From contig NZ_CAMIHD010000004.1 of NCBI RefSeq assembly GCF_946222835.1, positions 1 through 64,000 of the forward strand: DNA of 64,000 nucleotides, given 5' to 3'. Positions 42,741 to 51,548 of this stretch are shown here, piece by piece. This DNA comes from an uncultured Corynebacterium sp. Lineage in GTDB: Bacteria > Actinomycetota > Actinomycetes > Mycobacteriales > Mycobacteriaceae. The notes beneath the pieces are model-generated. The model searched no databases and was not told where the DNA came from. It saw only the letters and a program-made list of their open reading frames with translations. The position numbers and the translations under genes were made by a program. How positions within the stretch are numbered: position 1 is the first letter of the stretch; each line of letters begins with the position of its first letter.

Positions 42741-43873
42741 AGTGGGTAGACCTCAACTTCCTGGCCTTCTTCAAGGCGTTGGCCGGCAGGGATGCGGATG
42801 AGATGGGTGGCATCGGCCGCTTGGGCGAGCAGATGGGAGCTGGCACCACCGAGGATATGGGCGTGGGAATCGACGCGCCCACGGCGAAATTGCTCTTTGT
42901 GCGCGAGGCCTTCAATGCCTGCCGCGAGCGGAACGCGGAAAGACTCCGGTGCCCAACCCAGCGCCGGAGCAACGAAGAGGCGGAAACTTACCAAGGTGGA
43001 GATGGGATTTCCCGGCAGGCAGATTACCGGCGTGCCGTGAAAAGTAGCGATACCCTGGGGCCCGCCGGGCTGTTGATCCACATGACCAAACCAGCCATCG
43101 AGCACTTGGCGTACTACTTCAAACTTCCCAGCTGAGATTCCGCCCGAGGTAATGATGGCGTCCGGGTGATGCTGCGCAATGGCGTCTGCGAAAGCGTGGG
43201 TTAAGGCCTGCGGGGCATCATTGGTGGTGATGTGGCCTGCTACTTCTAGGCCGGCGCGGCGAGCCATTCCTTTAAGGAGCGGTGCATTGGCGTCAGGAAT
43301 GGCCGCGCTACCACTGCCAATCTCTGCTCCGCCGGTGCAGATGAGGATCCGGGCGGGGCGGTAGACCTCCACCTCGGCGATGCCTTGGGAAGCAAGAGCA
43401 GCCAAGCGGACCGGTGTGAGCTTATCGCCTTGGGTTGCCAGGAGGGCGCCTTCTTCTAAGTCCGAGCCGGCGCGGCGGATGAATTGCCCAGGTGAGGTCT
43501 CCGGCACGGTGACATGGTCGCCCGGGGCGAGGAATTCTTGTGGTTCGCAGTGCTCAATGGGCACGATGACTGCAGTTCCTTCCGGCACCTTGGCGCCGGT
43601 CATGATGGGGCAGGCGGCGGGGAGCGGGCCGTCGAGCACCCGGGCGGGCTCTGTACCGGCGGCGATGGTGGGGCCTACCTGGTAAGTCCCGGCCGCACAC
43701 TGGGGAAGGGCGTAGCCATCCATTTGTGAATTATCAAAGCGCGGGGAAGGGAAGCCAGCGCAGATATCCGCAGCTAAGACCATATCCTGCGCCTTATTGA
43801 GGGCCACGGTAGTGGCCTGGCGTGCGGGCAGGGCCGCGGTGACCTCGCGCGCGTGGGTTTCAGGTGTGCGCAT
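42737..43873 (-). CDS. moeA: MoeA molybdopterin molybdenumtransferase
   Basis: A 378-residue MoeA that inserts molybdate into adenylated molybdopterin. It has DNSQMDGYAL, the TGAKVPEGTAVIVPIEH block, TSGGISAGKFEVV and LPGNPISTLVSF. The ATG at 43,873 (MRTPETHAREV) matches the family start better than the frame extending to 43,933. It is the first gene of the minus-strand cofactor run and lies divergent from moaD, 58 bp away, so both can share one regulatory region. Confidence 0.93.
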   Translation of the reverse strand: MRTPETHAREVTAALPARQATTVALNKAQDMVLAADICAGFPSPRFDNSQMDGYALPQCAAGTYQVGPTIAAGTEPARVLDGPLPAACPIMTGAKVPEGTAVIVPIEHCEPQEFLAPGDHVTVPETSPGQFIRRAGSDLEEGALLATQGDKLTPVRLAALASQGIAEVEVYRPARILICTGGAEIGSGSAAIPDANAPLLKGMARRAGLEVAGHITTNDAPQALTHAFADAIAQHHPDAIITSGGISAGKFEVVRQVLDGWFGHVDQQPGGPQGIATFHGTPVICLPGNPISTLVSFRLFVAPALGWAPESFRVPLAAGIEGLAHKEQFRRGRVDSHAHILGGASSHLLAQAADATHLIRIPAGQRLEEGQEVEVYPL

Positions 43874-43931
43874 GGCAGCTAGTCTACCCACGGTCTCGAC
43901 ACGGCAGGGGTGCGTAGGCATAGTAGAAGGC

Positions 43932-44192
43932 ATGTTGACCGTTCACTATTTCGCTGCCGCACGCGCCGCCGCGGGGGTGGCTTCTGAGCAGGTAGACGCC
44001 CCCGCTACCTTGGGTGATTTGGTAGTGCAGCTGGGCAAGGACCATACCGGCACCACTGCGGCCGGCATGAGCCTGAAAGAAGTGTTGGGGCGCTGTAGCT
44101 TTCTTATCGACGGCGCTGGGAACACCGCCATGGATTCCCCCCTGGCTGGCGTGACCCGCGTGGACGTCCTGCCACCTTTTGCGGGCGGCTAA
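43932..44192 (+). CDS. moaD: MoaD/ThiS-fold sulfur carrier
   Basis: An 86-residue beta-grasp protein ending DVLPPFAGG, the C-terminal Gly-Gly that is adenylated by MoeB and thiocarboxylated. The start MLTVHYFAAARAAAG is typical of MoaD. It diverges from moeA, and its last 4 bp overlap the convergent membrane protein gene. Confidence 0.92.
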   Translation: MLTVHYFAAARAAAGVASEQVDAPATLGDLVVQLGKDHTGTTAAGMSLKEVLGRCSFLIDGAGNTAMDSPLAGVTRVDVLPPFAGG

Positions 44193-44581
44193 TCGCGCTG
44201 GCGCAGCGGACTGGTAAAGAAATTAATGACGCTGCTGACGATGGACAGCACGATGGCGCCGATAATCGCGGCGGCCCAAGAGTCGATGACAAGGTGGCCA
44301 ATCCCGAGGTTAAGCGTATTGAGTGCCCATTCCACAATGATGAGCGCCGCGCCGTTAATCACCAGGGAAAAGAGCCCAAGCGTCAAGCAGGTCAGCGGTG
44401 CGCCGAGGATGCGCAGCACCGGCGTGACTACGGCGTTAATAATGATGAAGACAATGGCAATGGCGATGAAATTTCCGGTTTCGGACGGAGTGATGGAGAT
44501 TCCGGGAATGACAGTGACCACGGCCCACAGCGCCACCGCGATGGCAAAGACATTCAGGGCGAAGTTAATAAGCGAGCGCAT
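44189..44581 (-). CDS. Four-helix membrane protein of the phage-holin-like superfamily IV
   Basis: A 130-residue membrane protein with four hydrophobic segments. The motif AIVFIIINAVVTPVLRILGAPLT is characteristic of the PF04020 family (mycobacterial 4-TMS holin-like, YvlD). Its role in cells is not established; no phage genes are adjacent, so it is a chromosomal gene. It abuts pat on the same strand. Confidence 0.8.
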   Translation of the reverse strand: MRSLINFALNVFAIAVALWAVVTVIPGISITPSETGNFIAIAIVFIIINAVVTPVLRILGAPLTCLTLGLFSLVINGAALIIVEWALNTLNLGIGHLVIDSWAAAIIGAIVLSIVSSVINFFTSPLRQRD

Positions 44582-45634
44582 CTAGCCTCCTACGGTTTCA
44601 TTCCATGCCTTAAGCAAGGTGTCGGTTTCTTTCTCGGTGGTCACGGTAATACGAATTCCCTCGCTAAAGGCGCGAACGAGCACGCCGCGTTCGGCGAGGC
44701 GGGCGGCCACCTCCTGTGGAGTACCGACTCTGGCAAGGTTCGCAGCCGGCAGCCACACGTGATTCGCCTCGGAATGCGGCACGCCCCAGTCCTTCAGGGC
44801 TGCTTCTAAGCGCTCGCGCTGGACGACGGTCTCCTCGGTACGCTCCCGCAGCGAATCCTGCGCTGCCAGTGCCGCGCGGGCGCCAACTTGGGCCACGGTG
44901 CTGGCGGAGAAGGGAATAGCCACCTTATTGAGGGCCCCAATGATACTTTCCGGGCCGAAGGCATAACCGATGCGGACCCCGGCTAGTCCATAAGCCTTAG
45001 AGAAGGTGCGCAGGCACACCAGGTTGGGATAGGTACCCACCAGCTCCGTGCCCAGCGGGGTGTCGGTGGCGCGGTTGTATTCAATATAGGCCTCGTCGAG
45101 GGCTACGAGGACGTCGGCAGGCACGGCTTCCATGAATGCGGCGAATTCGGCCTTGGTAATCGTGGTACCCGATGGGTTATTGGGATTGCACACGAAGATG
45201 AGCCTGGTTTTATCCGTGATTTTCTTCGCCATGGCAGGAAGGTCCACGCGCTGGTCTGTACTGAGCGGAACCGGAATGGGGTGGGCGCCCACCACTTGGG
45301 CGAAGATGGGGTAGGCCTCGAAGGAACGCCATGGGAAGAGGATTTCATCGCCGGGAGTGGCGGCAATTTCAGCCAACTGTTGGCACAGCGCGGATGAGCC
45401 GGTGCCCACCGCCACCTGCGCCCCCTCTACTCCCAAGTGGGCGGCGAGATCCTCGCGCAGTGTTGTGGCCGCAATATCCGGGTAGCGATTGGCCTGTGCG
45501 GCTGCCTCTGCCATGGCCGCGGCCGCTTCTGGCAAGGGCGGGTGAGCCGCTTCATTGGAGGAGAGCTTGAGCGCGTCATCGTTGCGCGCACCGGCGACGT
45601 AGGCAGGAATAGCTTTCAGGTCGGGGCGAATCAT
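44582..45634 (-). CDS. pat: Pat-type aromatic/histidinol-phosphate aminotransferase
   Basis: A 350-residue class II PLP aminotransferase. The start MIRPDLKAIPAYVAG matches corynebacterial Pat, which transaminates phenylpyruvate and related 2-oxo acids. Motifs are KLSSNEAAHPP, VCNPNNPSGT, DEAYIEY and the PLP lysine in TFSKAYGLAGVRIGY. The alternative is HisC, but Pat fits better by the N-terminus. A longer frame upstream runs into the tRNA-Ser gene and is rejected. It works with tyrA, found about 10 kb away, in aromatic amino-acid synthesis. Confidence 0.88.
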   Translation of the reverse strand: MIRPDLKAIPAYVAGARNDDALKLSSNEAAHPPLPEAAAAMAEAAAQANRYPDIAATTLREDLAAHLGVEGAQVAVGTGSSALCQQLAEIAATPGDEILFPWRSFEAYPIFAQVVGAHPIPVPLSTDQRVDLPAMAKKITDKTRLIFVCNPNNPSGTTITKAEFAAFMEAVPADVLVALDEAYIEYNRATDTPLGTELVGTYPNLVCLRTFSKAYGLAGVRIGYAFGPESIIGALNKVAIPFSASTVAQVGARAALAAQDSLRERTEETVVQRERLEAALKDWGVPHSEANHVWLPAANLARVGTPQEVAARLAERGVLVRAFSEGIRITVTTEKETDTLLKAWNETVGG

Positions 45635-45742
45635 GGCTACCACTTTAGGGCCTGCGCCTTTGCTGCGGGAGCGAAAGCAGGGGGCTAGTTTGGCAGCGGC
45701 GGGGCAGGCAGGTATTCTCAAACGAGGTTCCTTGCGAACCGT

Positions 45743-45831
45743 GGAGATGTGCCAGAGCGGCCGAATGGGGCTCCCTGCTAAGGAGTTGACCCTTCTGGGG
45801 TCCGGAGGTTCGAATCCTCTCATCTCCGCCA
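45743..45831 (+). tRNA. tRNA-Ser (anticodon GCU)
   Basis: The acceptor GGAGATG pairs with CATCTCC. The anticodon loop CTGCTAA carries GCT. There is a long variable arm, a T loop GGTTCGAATCC, and an encoded CCA end (45,829-45,831). Class II fold. Confidence 0.95.
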
Positions 45832-45834
45832 TCT

Positions 45835-45860
45835 AATCCCGAGCGAGTGCGCTCGGGATT
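45835..45860 (+). terminator. Hairpin terminator after tRNA-Ser(GCU)
   Basis: AATCCCGAGCG (45,835-45,845) pairs with CGCTCGGGATT (45,850-45,860) across a four-base loop, followed by TTTTTATT. Confidence 0.92.
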
Positions 45861-45908
45861 TTTTATTCGGGTTTTATTCTCGCCGGCGCCGTGAAGCGGA
45901 GAAATCTG

Positions 45909-46136
45909 CTATTTGCGCTGGTACTTGGCGCAGCGGCGGAAGAGCGTGAGCATGCCAATGCCGAAGATGAAGCTTCCGGTAAAAGCCGCAGCGCGCAGGG
46001 AAGTGACCTCGTGGAAGAGAGCAGGCACCATGAGCATGGCGATAACAGAGCTAATGATTCCTAGGACGAGGAAAGTAATCGTCACGATAGGTCCCGGTGT
46101 GGATTGCTGCGGCATGGGGGTCAGTCCTTTCATCAC
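45909..46136 (-). CDS. Small two-helix membrane protein, unknown
   Basis: A 75-residue protein with two hydrophobic stretches (IVTITFLVLGIISSVIAMLMV and AAFTGSFIFGIGMLTLF) and a basic C-terminus (RRCAKYQRK). I recognise no family. Start codons at 46,136, 46,133 or 46,115 are possible. It is a plausible gene because codon use and the membrane layout fit, but evidence is thin. Confidence 0.5.
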   Translation of the reverse strand: MMKGLTPMPQQSTPGPIVTITFLVLGIISSVIAMLMVPALFHEVTSLRAAAFTGSFIFGIGMLTLFRRCAKYQRK

Positions 46137-46212
46137 TCAATTCTGATGAAAATAACTCTAGGTGCCCTCCCAGGAGCTGCAATAGGAAATTCTTGAGGGA
46201 TAAAGCAGGGCC

Positions 46213-46596
46213 TTAGGATTCTAGGGCAGGAAAGACCTCGTCGCGCAGCAGGTGGGCGAGCTCGCGATTTGGGTTGGTGGGGTCTACCCATGCGAGTTCG
46301 GCAATCTCTGCGGCTGCGCGGGCAAGGACAGGGCGGGGATAGGTAAAGATGTGGCCGCGCACGGTTTCGCCGGGTTCGTTGGCGGCCGGCGCGTCGAAGG
46401 TGCCGAGCGGGGAAAGCTCCGGGAGTCGGACGTCAACGCCGATTTCTTCTGCGACCTCGCGGGCTGCGGCCTGTGCAGGGGTTTCGCCAGCCTCAAGCTT
46501 GCCGCCAGGTAACTGGAACTTGGTGGAAGAATCCTTGCGCACGGTGAGGATATGGCCAAAGGAATTACGGAAAACTACGGCGGCAACTTCAATCAT
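46213..46596 (-). CDS. NUDIX hydrolase
   Basis: A 127-residue NUDIX hydrolase. The NUDIX box GKLEAGETPAQAAAREVAEEIGV has the complete Gx5Ex7REUxEExGU pattern with all metal-binding glutamates. Substrates of this compact type include 8-oxo-dGTP and other nucleoside diphosphate derivatives; which one applies is not visible. It stands alone between two hypothetical genes on the same strand. Confidence 0.88.
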   Translation of the reverse strand: MIEVAAVVFRNSFGHILTVRKDSSTKFQLPGGKLEAGETPAQAAAREVAEEIGVDVRLPELSPLGTFDAPAANEPGETVRGHIFTYPRPVLARAAAEIAELAWVDPTNPNRELAHLLRDEVFPALES

Positions 46597-46624
46597 GGGC
46601 CCGACTATAACTCGCTGCGGCGGG

Positions 46625-47386
46625 TTAGTTCAGAATGCCGGGTGCCCACTCGCGCTCCACTTGGGCAAGCGCTGCTTCTATCTGCTGCTCATCCAAGCCG
46701 ATATTGGGAGTGCCTGTGGATACCGGGTCACCGGCGAGTACGGCCAGTAGTGCCCAGCCATTATTAACGCTGGGGCTTACACGCAGCTCGTCGGAGTTTT
46801 CCGCAATGGCAGTGCCATCTGACCTCATCAATTCAGGCGGATAGTCGACAGCTTTTACGGTCGCGAGCTCTGGTAGTACTTCCGTGGAGCCATCAGGAAA
46901 GAACACCATGATGCGCGCCTGGTGGAAGTAATAGTGGTCATCGCCTACAGGGTTCTTTTCTTCCTTGGTATCAAAGTGGTAGAAGTTTCCCACCAGTACG
47001 GGATAAAACTCGAGCCAGTTATTGGCCCACGCTGTGCGGAGCAGAGTGCGCTCATTGTGGGTCGAGGCCAGCCAGCGAACGGGCTTGGAAATGCCGAATG
47101 CGATGATAGGCAGGCTGATGAGCAAGGCGATGCGGAAATCGAGTCCCGTAAGAGCAAAGGGGAAGAGTCCGAGAATGACGATGCATCCCATATGGAAGAG
47201 CTGGAAGATGAAGTCGAATTTCGTATGGTTCTTGGAGGGGCAAGGGCCGTTATTAATAACGGCCTCGCGCAAGCCGGTGGCATCGGGGCGGGTATTTGGG
47301 GTGCTGACGCGCTTGATGTTCTCTTTGCTGAAAAACTCGTCCTCGTTCGGGGCGGATGGCACGTAGTTGCATAAGCGCAGGGTCAT
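46625..47386 (-). CDS. Hypothetical membrane protein
   Basis: A 253-residue protein with a hydrophilic N-terminus, two hydrophobic segments near residues 65-105 (FQLFHMGCIVILGLFPFALT and FRIALLISLPIIAFGI) and a C-terminal soluble domain with FYPVLVGNFYHFDTKEE. No family recognised; the layout resembles DUF3592-like or PH-like membrane proteins. It lies upstream of the NUDIX gene with a 28-bp gap. Confidence 0.6.
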   Translation of the reverse strand: MTLRLCNYVPSAPNEDEFFSKENIKRVSTPNTRPDATGLREAVINNGPCPSKNHTKFDFIFQLFHMGCIVILGLFPFALTGLDFRIALLISLPIIAFGISKPVRWLASTHNERTLLRTAWANNWLEFYPVLVGNFYHFDTKEEKNPVGDDHYYFHQARIMVFFPDGSTEVLPELATVKAVDYPPELMRSDGTAIAENSDELRVSPSVNNGWALLAVLAGDPVSTGTPNIGLDEQQIEAALAQVEREWAPGILN

Positions 47387-47506
47387 AGGGGATGGGTGCT
47401 CCTTTGTTCAGGGGGAGGCTCGCCTGCGTCTATGAGACTACGGGAAGGTGAAGCGTTGCGTGGGCTTGTCGCGACGCAGGAGATAAATGAATATAAAGTG
47501 GTGCCC

Positions 47507-47869
47507 ATGAGTGACTCGAGGTTTCCCCGTTCGGTGTTCGCGGTCGGCACCGACCCTGACCCGCGGTTCACGCTCGCCAATGAGCGCACGTTCTTGGCTT
47601 GGATTCGCACCTCCCTGGCGTTGATTGCTGGCGGAGTAGCACTTGAGGCCTTTGATGTTCCCCTGCCAGACACCCTGCGTGCCGCGGTATCGGTCTTCAT
47701 GCTGATAGTCGCCATAATCTTGCCTGTGGTGGCGTGGGGGCATTGGAAGCAATCAGAGCGCGCGATGCGAGAGAATCGATCGCTACCGTTTAGTTTCGGC
47801 CTTCCGGTCCTTGTTGCTGTAATCGTGGTGGTGGCTGGTGCGCTTTTGGTAGGCGAGTTCCTTGTCTAA
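47507..47869 (+). CDS. YidH/DUF202 family membrane protein
   Basis: A 120-residue DUF202 protein. The motif DPRFTLANERTFLAWIRTSLALIAGGVAL is diagnostic, and three hydrophobic segments follow. Its function is unknown. The ATG at 47,507 begins MSDSRFPRSV. It overlaps the next gene, a second DUF202 protein, by 8 bp, and the pair probably forms a complex. Confidence 0.88.
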   Translation: MSDSRFPRSVFAVGTDPDPRFTLANERTFLAWIRTSLALIAGGVALEAFDVPLPDTLRAAVSVFMLIVAIILPVVAWGHWKQSERAMRENRSLPFSFGLPVLVAVIVVVAGALLVGEFLV

Positions 47870-48170
47870 CCAGCCCTTTGATCCTGGTCTGCAACCAGAG
47901 CGCACGCGCCTGTCTTGGCAGCGCACCCTTTTGGCGCTTTCCTTAGTGTTGCTAGGCGTGATGCGGGCGGTGAGTGTGCACGTCTTTTTGCCGCTCGTCC
48001 TCCTTGCCGCCGGGGTGCTGGCGCTGGTCTTGGCGGTGGGGCAACGTGCCTCGCTTGTCGACGTCGCCCTGTCTTCCCAGGCTCCCCTTCCGCATGCAAT
48101 CATTTTGGCCAGTACCGCCGGTCTGGTGTCTTTGCTGGCAGCCTTCGCCCTGTGGGGTCTATTCCTGTAG
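47862..48170 (+). CDS. Second DUF202 family membrane protein
   Basis: A 102-residue protein with the shorter DUF202 pattern DPGLQPERTRLSWQRTLLAL and three hydrophobic segments. It starts with TTG inside the end of the preceding DUF202 gene. Tandem DUF202 genes are common in actinobacteria. Confidence 0.82.
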   Translation: MSNQPFDPGLQPERTRLSWQRTLLALSLVLLGVMRAVSVHVFLPLVLLAAGVLALVLAVGQRASLVDVALSSQAPLPHAIILASTAGLVSLLAAFALWGLFL

Positions 48171-48308
48171 TCATCCCGGTGCCATCATTGAGGTGGCTTC
48201 TGGGCGTCGTCATGCGGCCAGGGAGGATCTCTGGCGGATTTTCTGGGCAAATGGCGTAGTCTAAGAAGACTGAAGTCAATAACCTGGGGCTGGAAAGGCG
48301 GGTAGGCC

Positions 48309-49673
48309 ATGGCGGAGACCACCGAGCGGGCTAGCGATATTGTCGAGGCATGGCTCAAGCAAGAAGATGCCATTGACCCCACCAAGGCCCCGCGCCTCCA
48401 GGAACTCCTGGAGAGGGTGCCCCTGCAGGAACTCATCGCCGTCGTCGAGCGGCAAAATGCCGTCCGGTCAGCCTTGGCCCTGCGCTTGCTGCCGCGCCAG
48501 AAATCAATCGTCGTCTTTGATGCCCTCGATGCAAAGCATCAGGCTGATATCATCGATGAGCTGGGCAATGCTGATGTCTATGAGTTCTTCGACGAGCTTG
48601 ATCCGGAAGACCGCGTGGCTTTGCTGGATGAGCTGCCCGCGGAGATTGCGGACCGGTTGCTGCGCTCACTGACTCAATCCAAGCGCGATGTCACGGGCGT
48701 GGTGTTGGGCTATGTCAAGGGTTCGGTGGGGCGCCGAATGTCACCCGAGGTGCCTGGAATCCACCCGGACATGAGCGTTAGGGACGCACTGTTTAAACTG
48801 CGGGAGACCGCACATGAGCTGGAAACCATCTACACCGTGCCCATTACCCGCGAGGATAGGCGTCTTGTGGGAGTGGTGAGCCTGCGCGAAATCTTCACCG
48901 CTGATGCCGCGCTGACCATGGCCGATATTATGCACGACCCCATTTTTGCCCGTGCTAGTGCTGACGCGGAAGAAACCGCGCGTTGGTTCCTCCCATTGGA
49001 CATTCTTGCACTGCCTATCGTGGATGATTCGCACCGCTTGGTTGGTCTGCTGACGTGGGACGATGCTACGGACATTGTGGAGGAAGAAGATAGCGAGGAC
49101 TCCGCTCGTGCTGGCGGTACCGAGGCCCTTCAACAGCCGTACCTATCCACGCCTTTGCTCAAGCTGGTGCGCTCGCGCATCGTATGGCTGCTCGTGCTAG
49201 CAGTTTCTGCGCTGTTGACTGTGCAAGTATTGGACTCCTTTGAAGGCACGCTGGCCAAGGCCGTGGTTCTCTCACTATTTATCCCGCTGCTGACCGGCAC
49301 CGGGGGCAATACCGGCAATCAGGCTGCCACCACGGTGACCCGTGCTTTGGCGCTGGGCGATGTCCGCACCCGCGACCTCGTTGCCGTTTTGTGGCGCGAG
49401 CTACGTGTCGGCATGTTGCTAGGTGCCGTGCTCGGCTTGGCGGGACTGGGCCTGGCTACGCTGGTCTATGGCATGAGCATCGGCCTAGTCATCGGTTCGA
49501 CGCTGTTTTTGATTTGCTCGATCTCTGCGACCGTAGGCGGGCTGATGCCCATCGTGGCTAAGACCATCGGTGCCGATCCGGCGGTCTTTTCCAACCCGTT
49601 CATCTCTACTTTTTGTGATGCTACGGGCCTCATTATCTACTTCCTGATTGCTAAGACCGTGCTGGGCATTTAA
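48309..49673 (+). CDS. mgtE: MgtE magnesium transporter
   Basis: A 454-residue MgtE channel. The N domain (to ~130) has DELDPEDRVALLDELP repeats, two CBS domains (~135-260) include VVSLREIFTADAALTMADIM, and five transmembrane helices follow. The pore segment IPLLTGTGGNTGNQAATTVTR is diagnostic. CBS and N domains close the channel at high internal Mg2+. GGAAAGG lies upstream of the ATG. I looked for a Mg-sensing leader in the 138 bp upstream and saw none. Confidence 0.94.
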   Translation: MAETTERASDIVEAWLKQEDAIDPTKAPRLQELLERVPLQELIAVVERQNAVRSALALRLLPRQKSIVVFDALDAKHQADIIDELGNADVYEFFDELDPEDRVALLDELPAEIADRLLRSLTQSKRDVTGVVLGYVKGSVGRRMSPEVPGIHPDMSVRDALFKLRETAHELETIYTVPITREDRRLVGVVSLREIFTADAALTMADIMHDPIFARASADAEETARWFLPLDILALPIVDDSHRLVGLLTWDDATDIVEEEDSEDSARAGGTEALQQPYLSTPLLKLVRSRIVWLLVLAVSALLTVQVLDSFEGTLAKAVVLSLFIPLLTGTGGNTGNQAATTVTRALALGDVRTRDLVAVLWRELRVGMLLGAVLGLAGLGLATLVYGMSIGLVIGSTLFLICSISATVGGLMPIVAKTIGADPAVFSNPFISTFCDATGLIIYFLIAKTVLGI

Positions 49674-49931
49674 CCCATCCTTCATCGATCGGGGGTGGAG
49701 GAGTGGTGGAGCCATTTCTGGTTTTAGGCAGGTGTGGTGTGTGCTATTCGGGGGTGCGGGGGTGGTTTATTGTGACGAGATATGGTTTCTGCGTCACATG
49801 TTTTGTATGGTCAGTGCATGCTTCGCAGTGAATTAGATAACTTTCTATTTGCTGTCTAGGCCAGCTAATAACCTGGGAAGTACGGAGCATATCCCTCAGC
49901 ACAGTCCTCTCTTAGTGAAGGAGCGCGCGGT
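49674..49931. other. Intergenic region upstream of the DASS transporter
   Basis: It contains an inverted repeat, TGTGACG (49,771-49,777) with CGTCACA (49,792-49,798), spaced by 14 bp. The half-sites resemble CRP/GlxR half-sites, but the spacing is wrong for the usual TGTGA-N6-TCACA operator. A promoter for the transporter is expected here; none is certain. Confidence 0.4.
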
Positions 49932-51506
49932 ATGACCACCCCGCATACTCACGAATCCACCGCCCACACCGAAGGTGACGAAGCCCCTAAAGTCCCACGC
50001 GGCGAATGGCGTCGGCAGTTTATTGGCCTCTTCGTGGGCTTGGCATTGGCGGTACTTGTCTTCTTTATCTTCCCCTCCAATGCCATCGAGACAGTCCAAG
50101 GCTCCTCTGGCGCAGATCCGGAAGCCGAGTACACGCTTGGTGCCATCCGCGCTGTTGCAGCGGTGACGATCCTTATGGGCGTATGGTGGATGACTGAAGC
50201 TATTCCGCTCGCTGCCACTGCGCTGCTACCGCTGGTCATCTTCCCGCTGGCCGGCGTAGGCACGATTAAAGAAGTAGGCGCCCCGTACGCCTCTGCCACC
50301 ATTTTCTTGTTCATGGGTGGCTTTCTCATCGCACTGTCCCTGCAGCGGTGGAACCTGCACCGCCGCTTGGCCCTCTATGTGGTGAAGGTGATTGGTACCT
50401 CTCCCAAGCGCCTTATCTTGGGCTTTATGCTGGCCACCGGATTTTTGTCCATGTGGGTTTCTAATACGGCTACGGCCGTGGTGATGCTGCCTATTGGCAC
50501 CTCGGTGCTCGCGCTGACCGCAGAGACCGTAGGTGGCTGGGAGAAGCAAAAGAAATTTGCCACGGCCCTTATGTTGGGCATTGCCTATTCCGCTTCTATT
50601 GGTTCGCTGGGCACGCTCATTGGCACCCCGCCGAATGCCTTCCTGAACGCGTATATGGCCGATACCTGGGGCGTTACCCTTGGTTTTGGTCGATGGATGG
50701 CGGTCGGTGTGCCACTCGCCGTGATCTTCCTGCTGATTGCTTGGGCCCTACTTATCACCATTTTCAAGCCAGAGATGAAGGATATTCCGGGAGGCCGCGA
50801 GCTTATCGACGATGAAATTAAGGCCCTCGGCCCTTGGACCCGCCCTCAGATTATGACCGGCATCATCTTTGTTCTGGCCGCCGCAGCGTGGGTAATCCTG
50901 CCGTTGGTGCTTAAGGAATTTGAAAACTATGACGATGCCATCGTGGGTATCGCTGCCGGCATCGTGCTCTTTATTCTTCCGGCGGATAATCAGCGTCGCA
51001 CTCGACTGCTCGACTGGAAGACTGCCAATGAGATGCCGTGGGACGTTCTCTTGCTCTTCGGTGGCGGCCTGTCGCTGTCCTCGGTCTTTAATTCTTCCGG
51101 ACTGTCCCTGTGGATTGGTGAGATGGCTAAGGGACTGAGCGTCCTCCCAGTTGTCCTTATCGTCGCCGCCGTAGCCGCACTGGTGCTCTTCCTGACGGAG
51201 ATCACCTCCAATACCGCAACGGCGGCCACCTTCATTCCAATCATGGGCGGCGTTGCCGTGGGTGTGGGACTTACTGCCGATGGCGATATCAACGTCCTGC
51301 TCCTCACCGTCCCGGTGGCCTTGGCCGCAACCTGTGCATTTATGCTCCCCGTGGCCACCCCGCCGAACGCCATTGCCTATGGCTCTGGGTACGTCAAGAT
51401 TGGCGAGATGATCAAGGGTGGCCTCGGCCTAAATATCATCGGCATCTTCCTCATTACCCTTACGGTGTACCTGCTGGCAGTGCCTATCTTCGGTCTCTCA
51501 ATCTAG
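49932..51506 (+). CDS. DASS (SLC13) family sodium:dicarboxylate symporter
   Basis: A 524-residue transporter with about 12 hydrophobic segments. The signatures are WWMTEAIPLAATALLPLVIF, MWVSNTATAVVMLPIG and, in the second repeat, EITSNTATAATFIPIMGG, both SNT motifs that bind substrate and Na+. The final MLPVATPPNAIAYGSG is also typical. Corynebacterium glutamicum DccT, which takes up succinate, fumarate and malate, belongs to this family. GGAG lies about 10 nt before the ATG. Confidence 0.9.
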   Translation: MTTPHTHESTAHTEGDEAPKVPRGEWRRQFIGLFVGLALAVLVFFIFPSNAIETVQGSSGADPEAEYTLGAIRAVAAVTILMGVWWMTEAIPLAATALLPLVIFPLAGVGTIKEVGAPYASATIFLFMGGFLIALSLQRWNLHRRLALYVVKVIGTSPKRLILGFMLATGFLSMWVSNTATAVVMLPIGTSVLALTAETVGGWEKQKKFATALMLGIAYSASIGSLGTLIGTPPNAFLNAYMADTWGVTLGFGRWMAVGVPLAVIFLLIAWALLITIFKPEMKDIPGGRELIDDEIKALGPWTRPQIMTGIIFVLAAAAWVILPLVLKEFENYDDAIVGIAAGIVLFILPADNQRRTRLLDWKTANEMPWDVLLLFGGGLSLSSVFNSSGLSLWIGEMAKGLSVLPVVLIVAAVAALVLFLTEITSNTATAATFIPIMGGVAVGVGLTADGDINVLLLTVPVALAATCAFMLPVATPPNAIAYGSGYVKIGEMIKGGLGLNIIGIFLITLTVYLLAVPIFGLSI

Positions 51507-51523
51507 GCGACGTAGCCATTCCC

Positions 51524-51544
51524 TAATGAAAAACGTTACCATTA
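51524..51544. promoter_or_regulatory. Zur-like operator overlapping a leaderless promoter
   Basis: A 21-bp near-palindrome begins TAATGAAAA and ends CCATTA. It agrees at about 17 of 21 positions with the mycobacterial Zur box pattern (TAATGAAAA then a centre and TTTTCATTA), recalled from memory. It is embedded in a longer inverted repeat (CATTCCCTAATG with CATTAGGGAATG) that reaches the start codon. TACCAT (51,537-51,542) can serve as a -10 for a leaderless transcript starting at 51,549. Confidence 0.6.
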
Positions 51545-51548
51545 GGGA

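Noticed and set aside
44189..44581. Prophage holin
   Set aside because: The PF04020 family is a chromosomal membrane protein family despite its name, and no phage genes are nearby.
48171..48308. Possible magnesium-sensing riboswitch before mgtE
   Set aside because: The 138-bp leader shows no M-box-like stem arrangement; only a normal ribosome-binding site is evident.
49771..49798. GlxR (CRP-type) operator
   Set aside because: The TGTGA and TCACA halves are 18 bp apart instead of the required 6.
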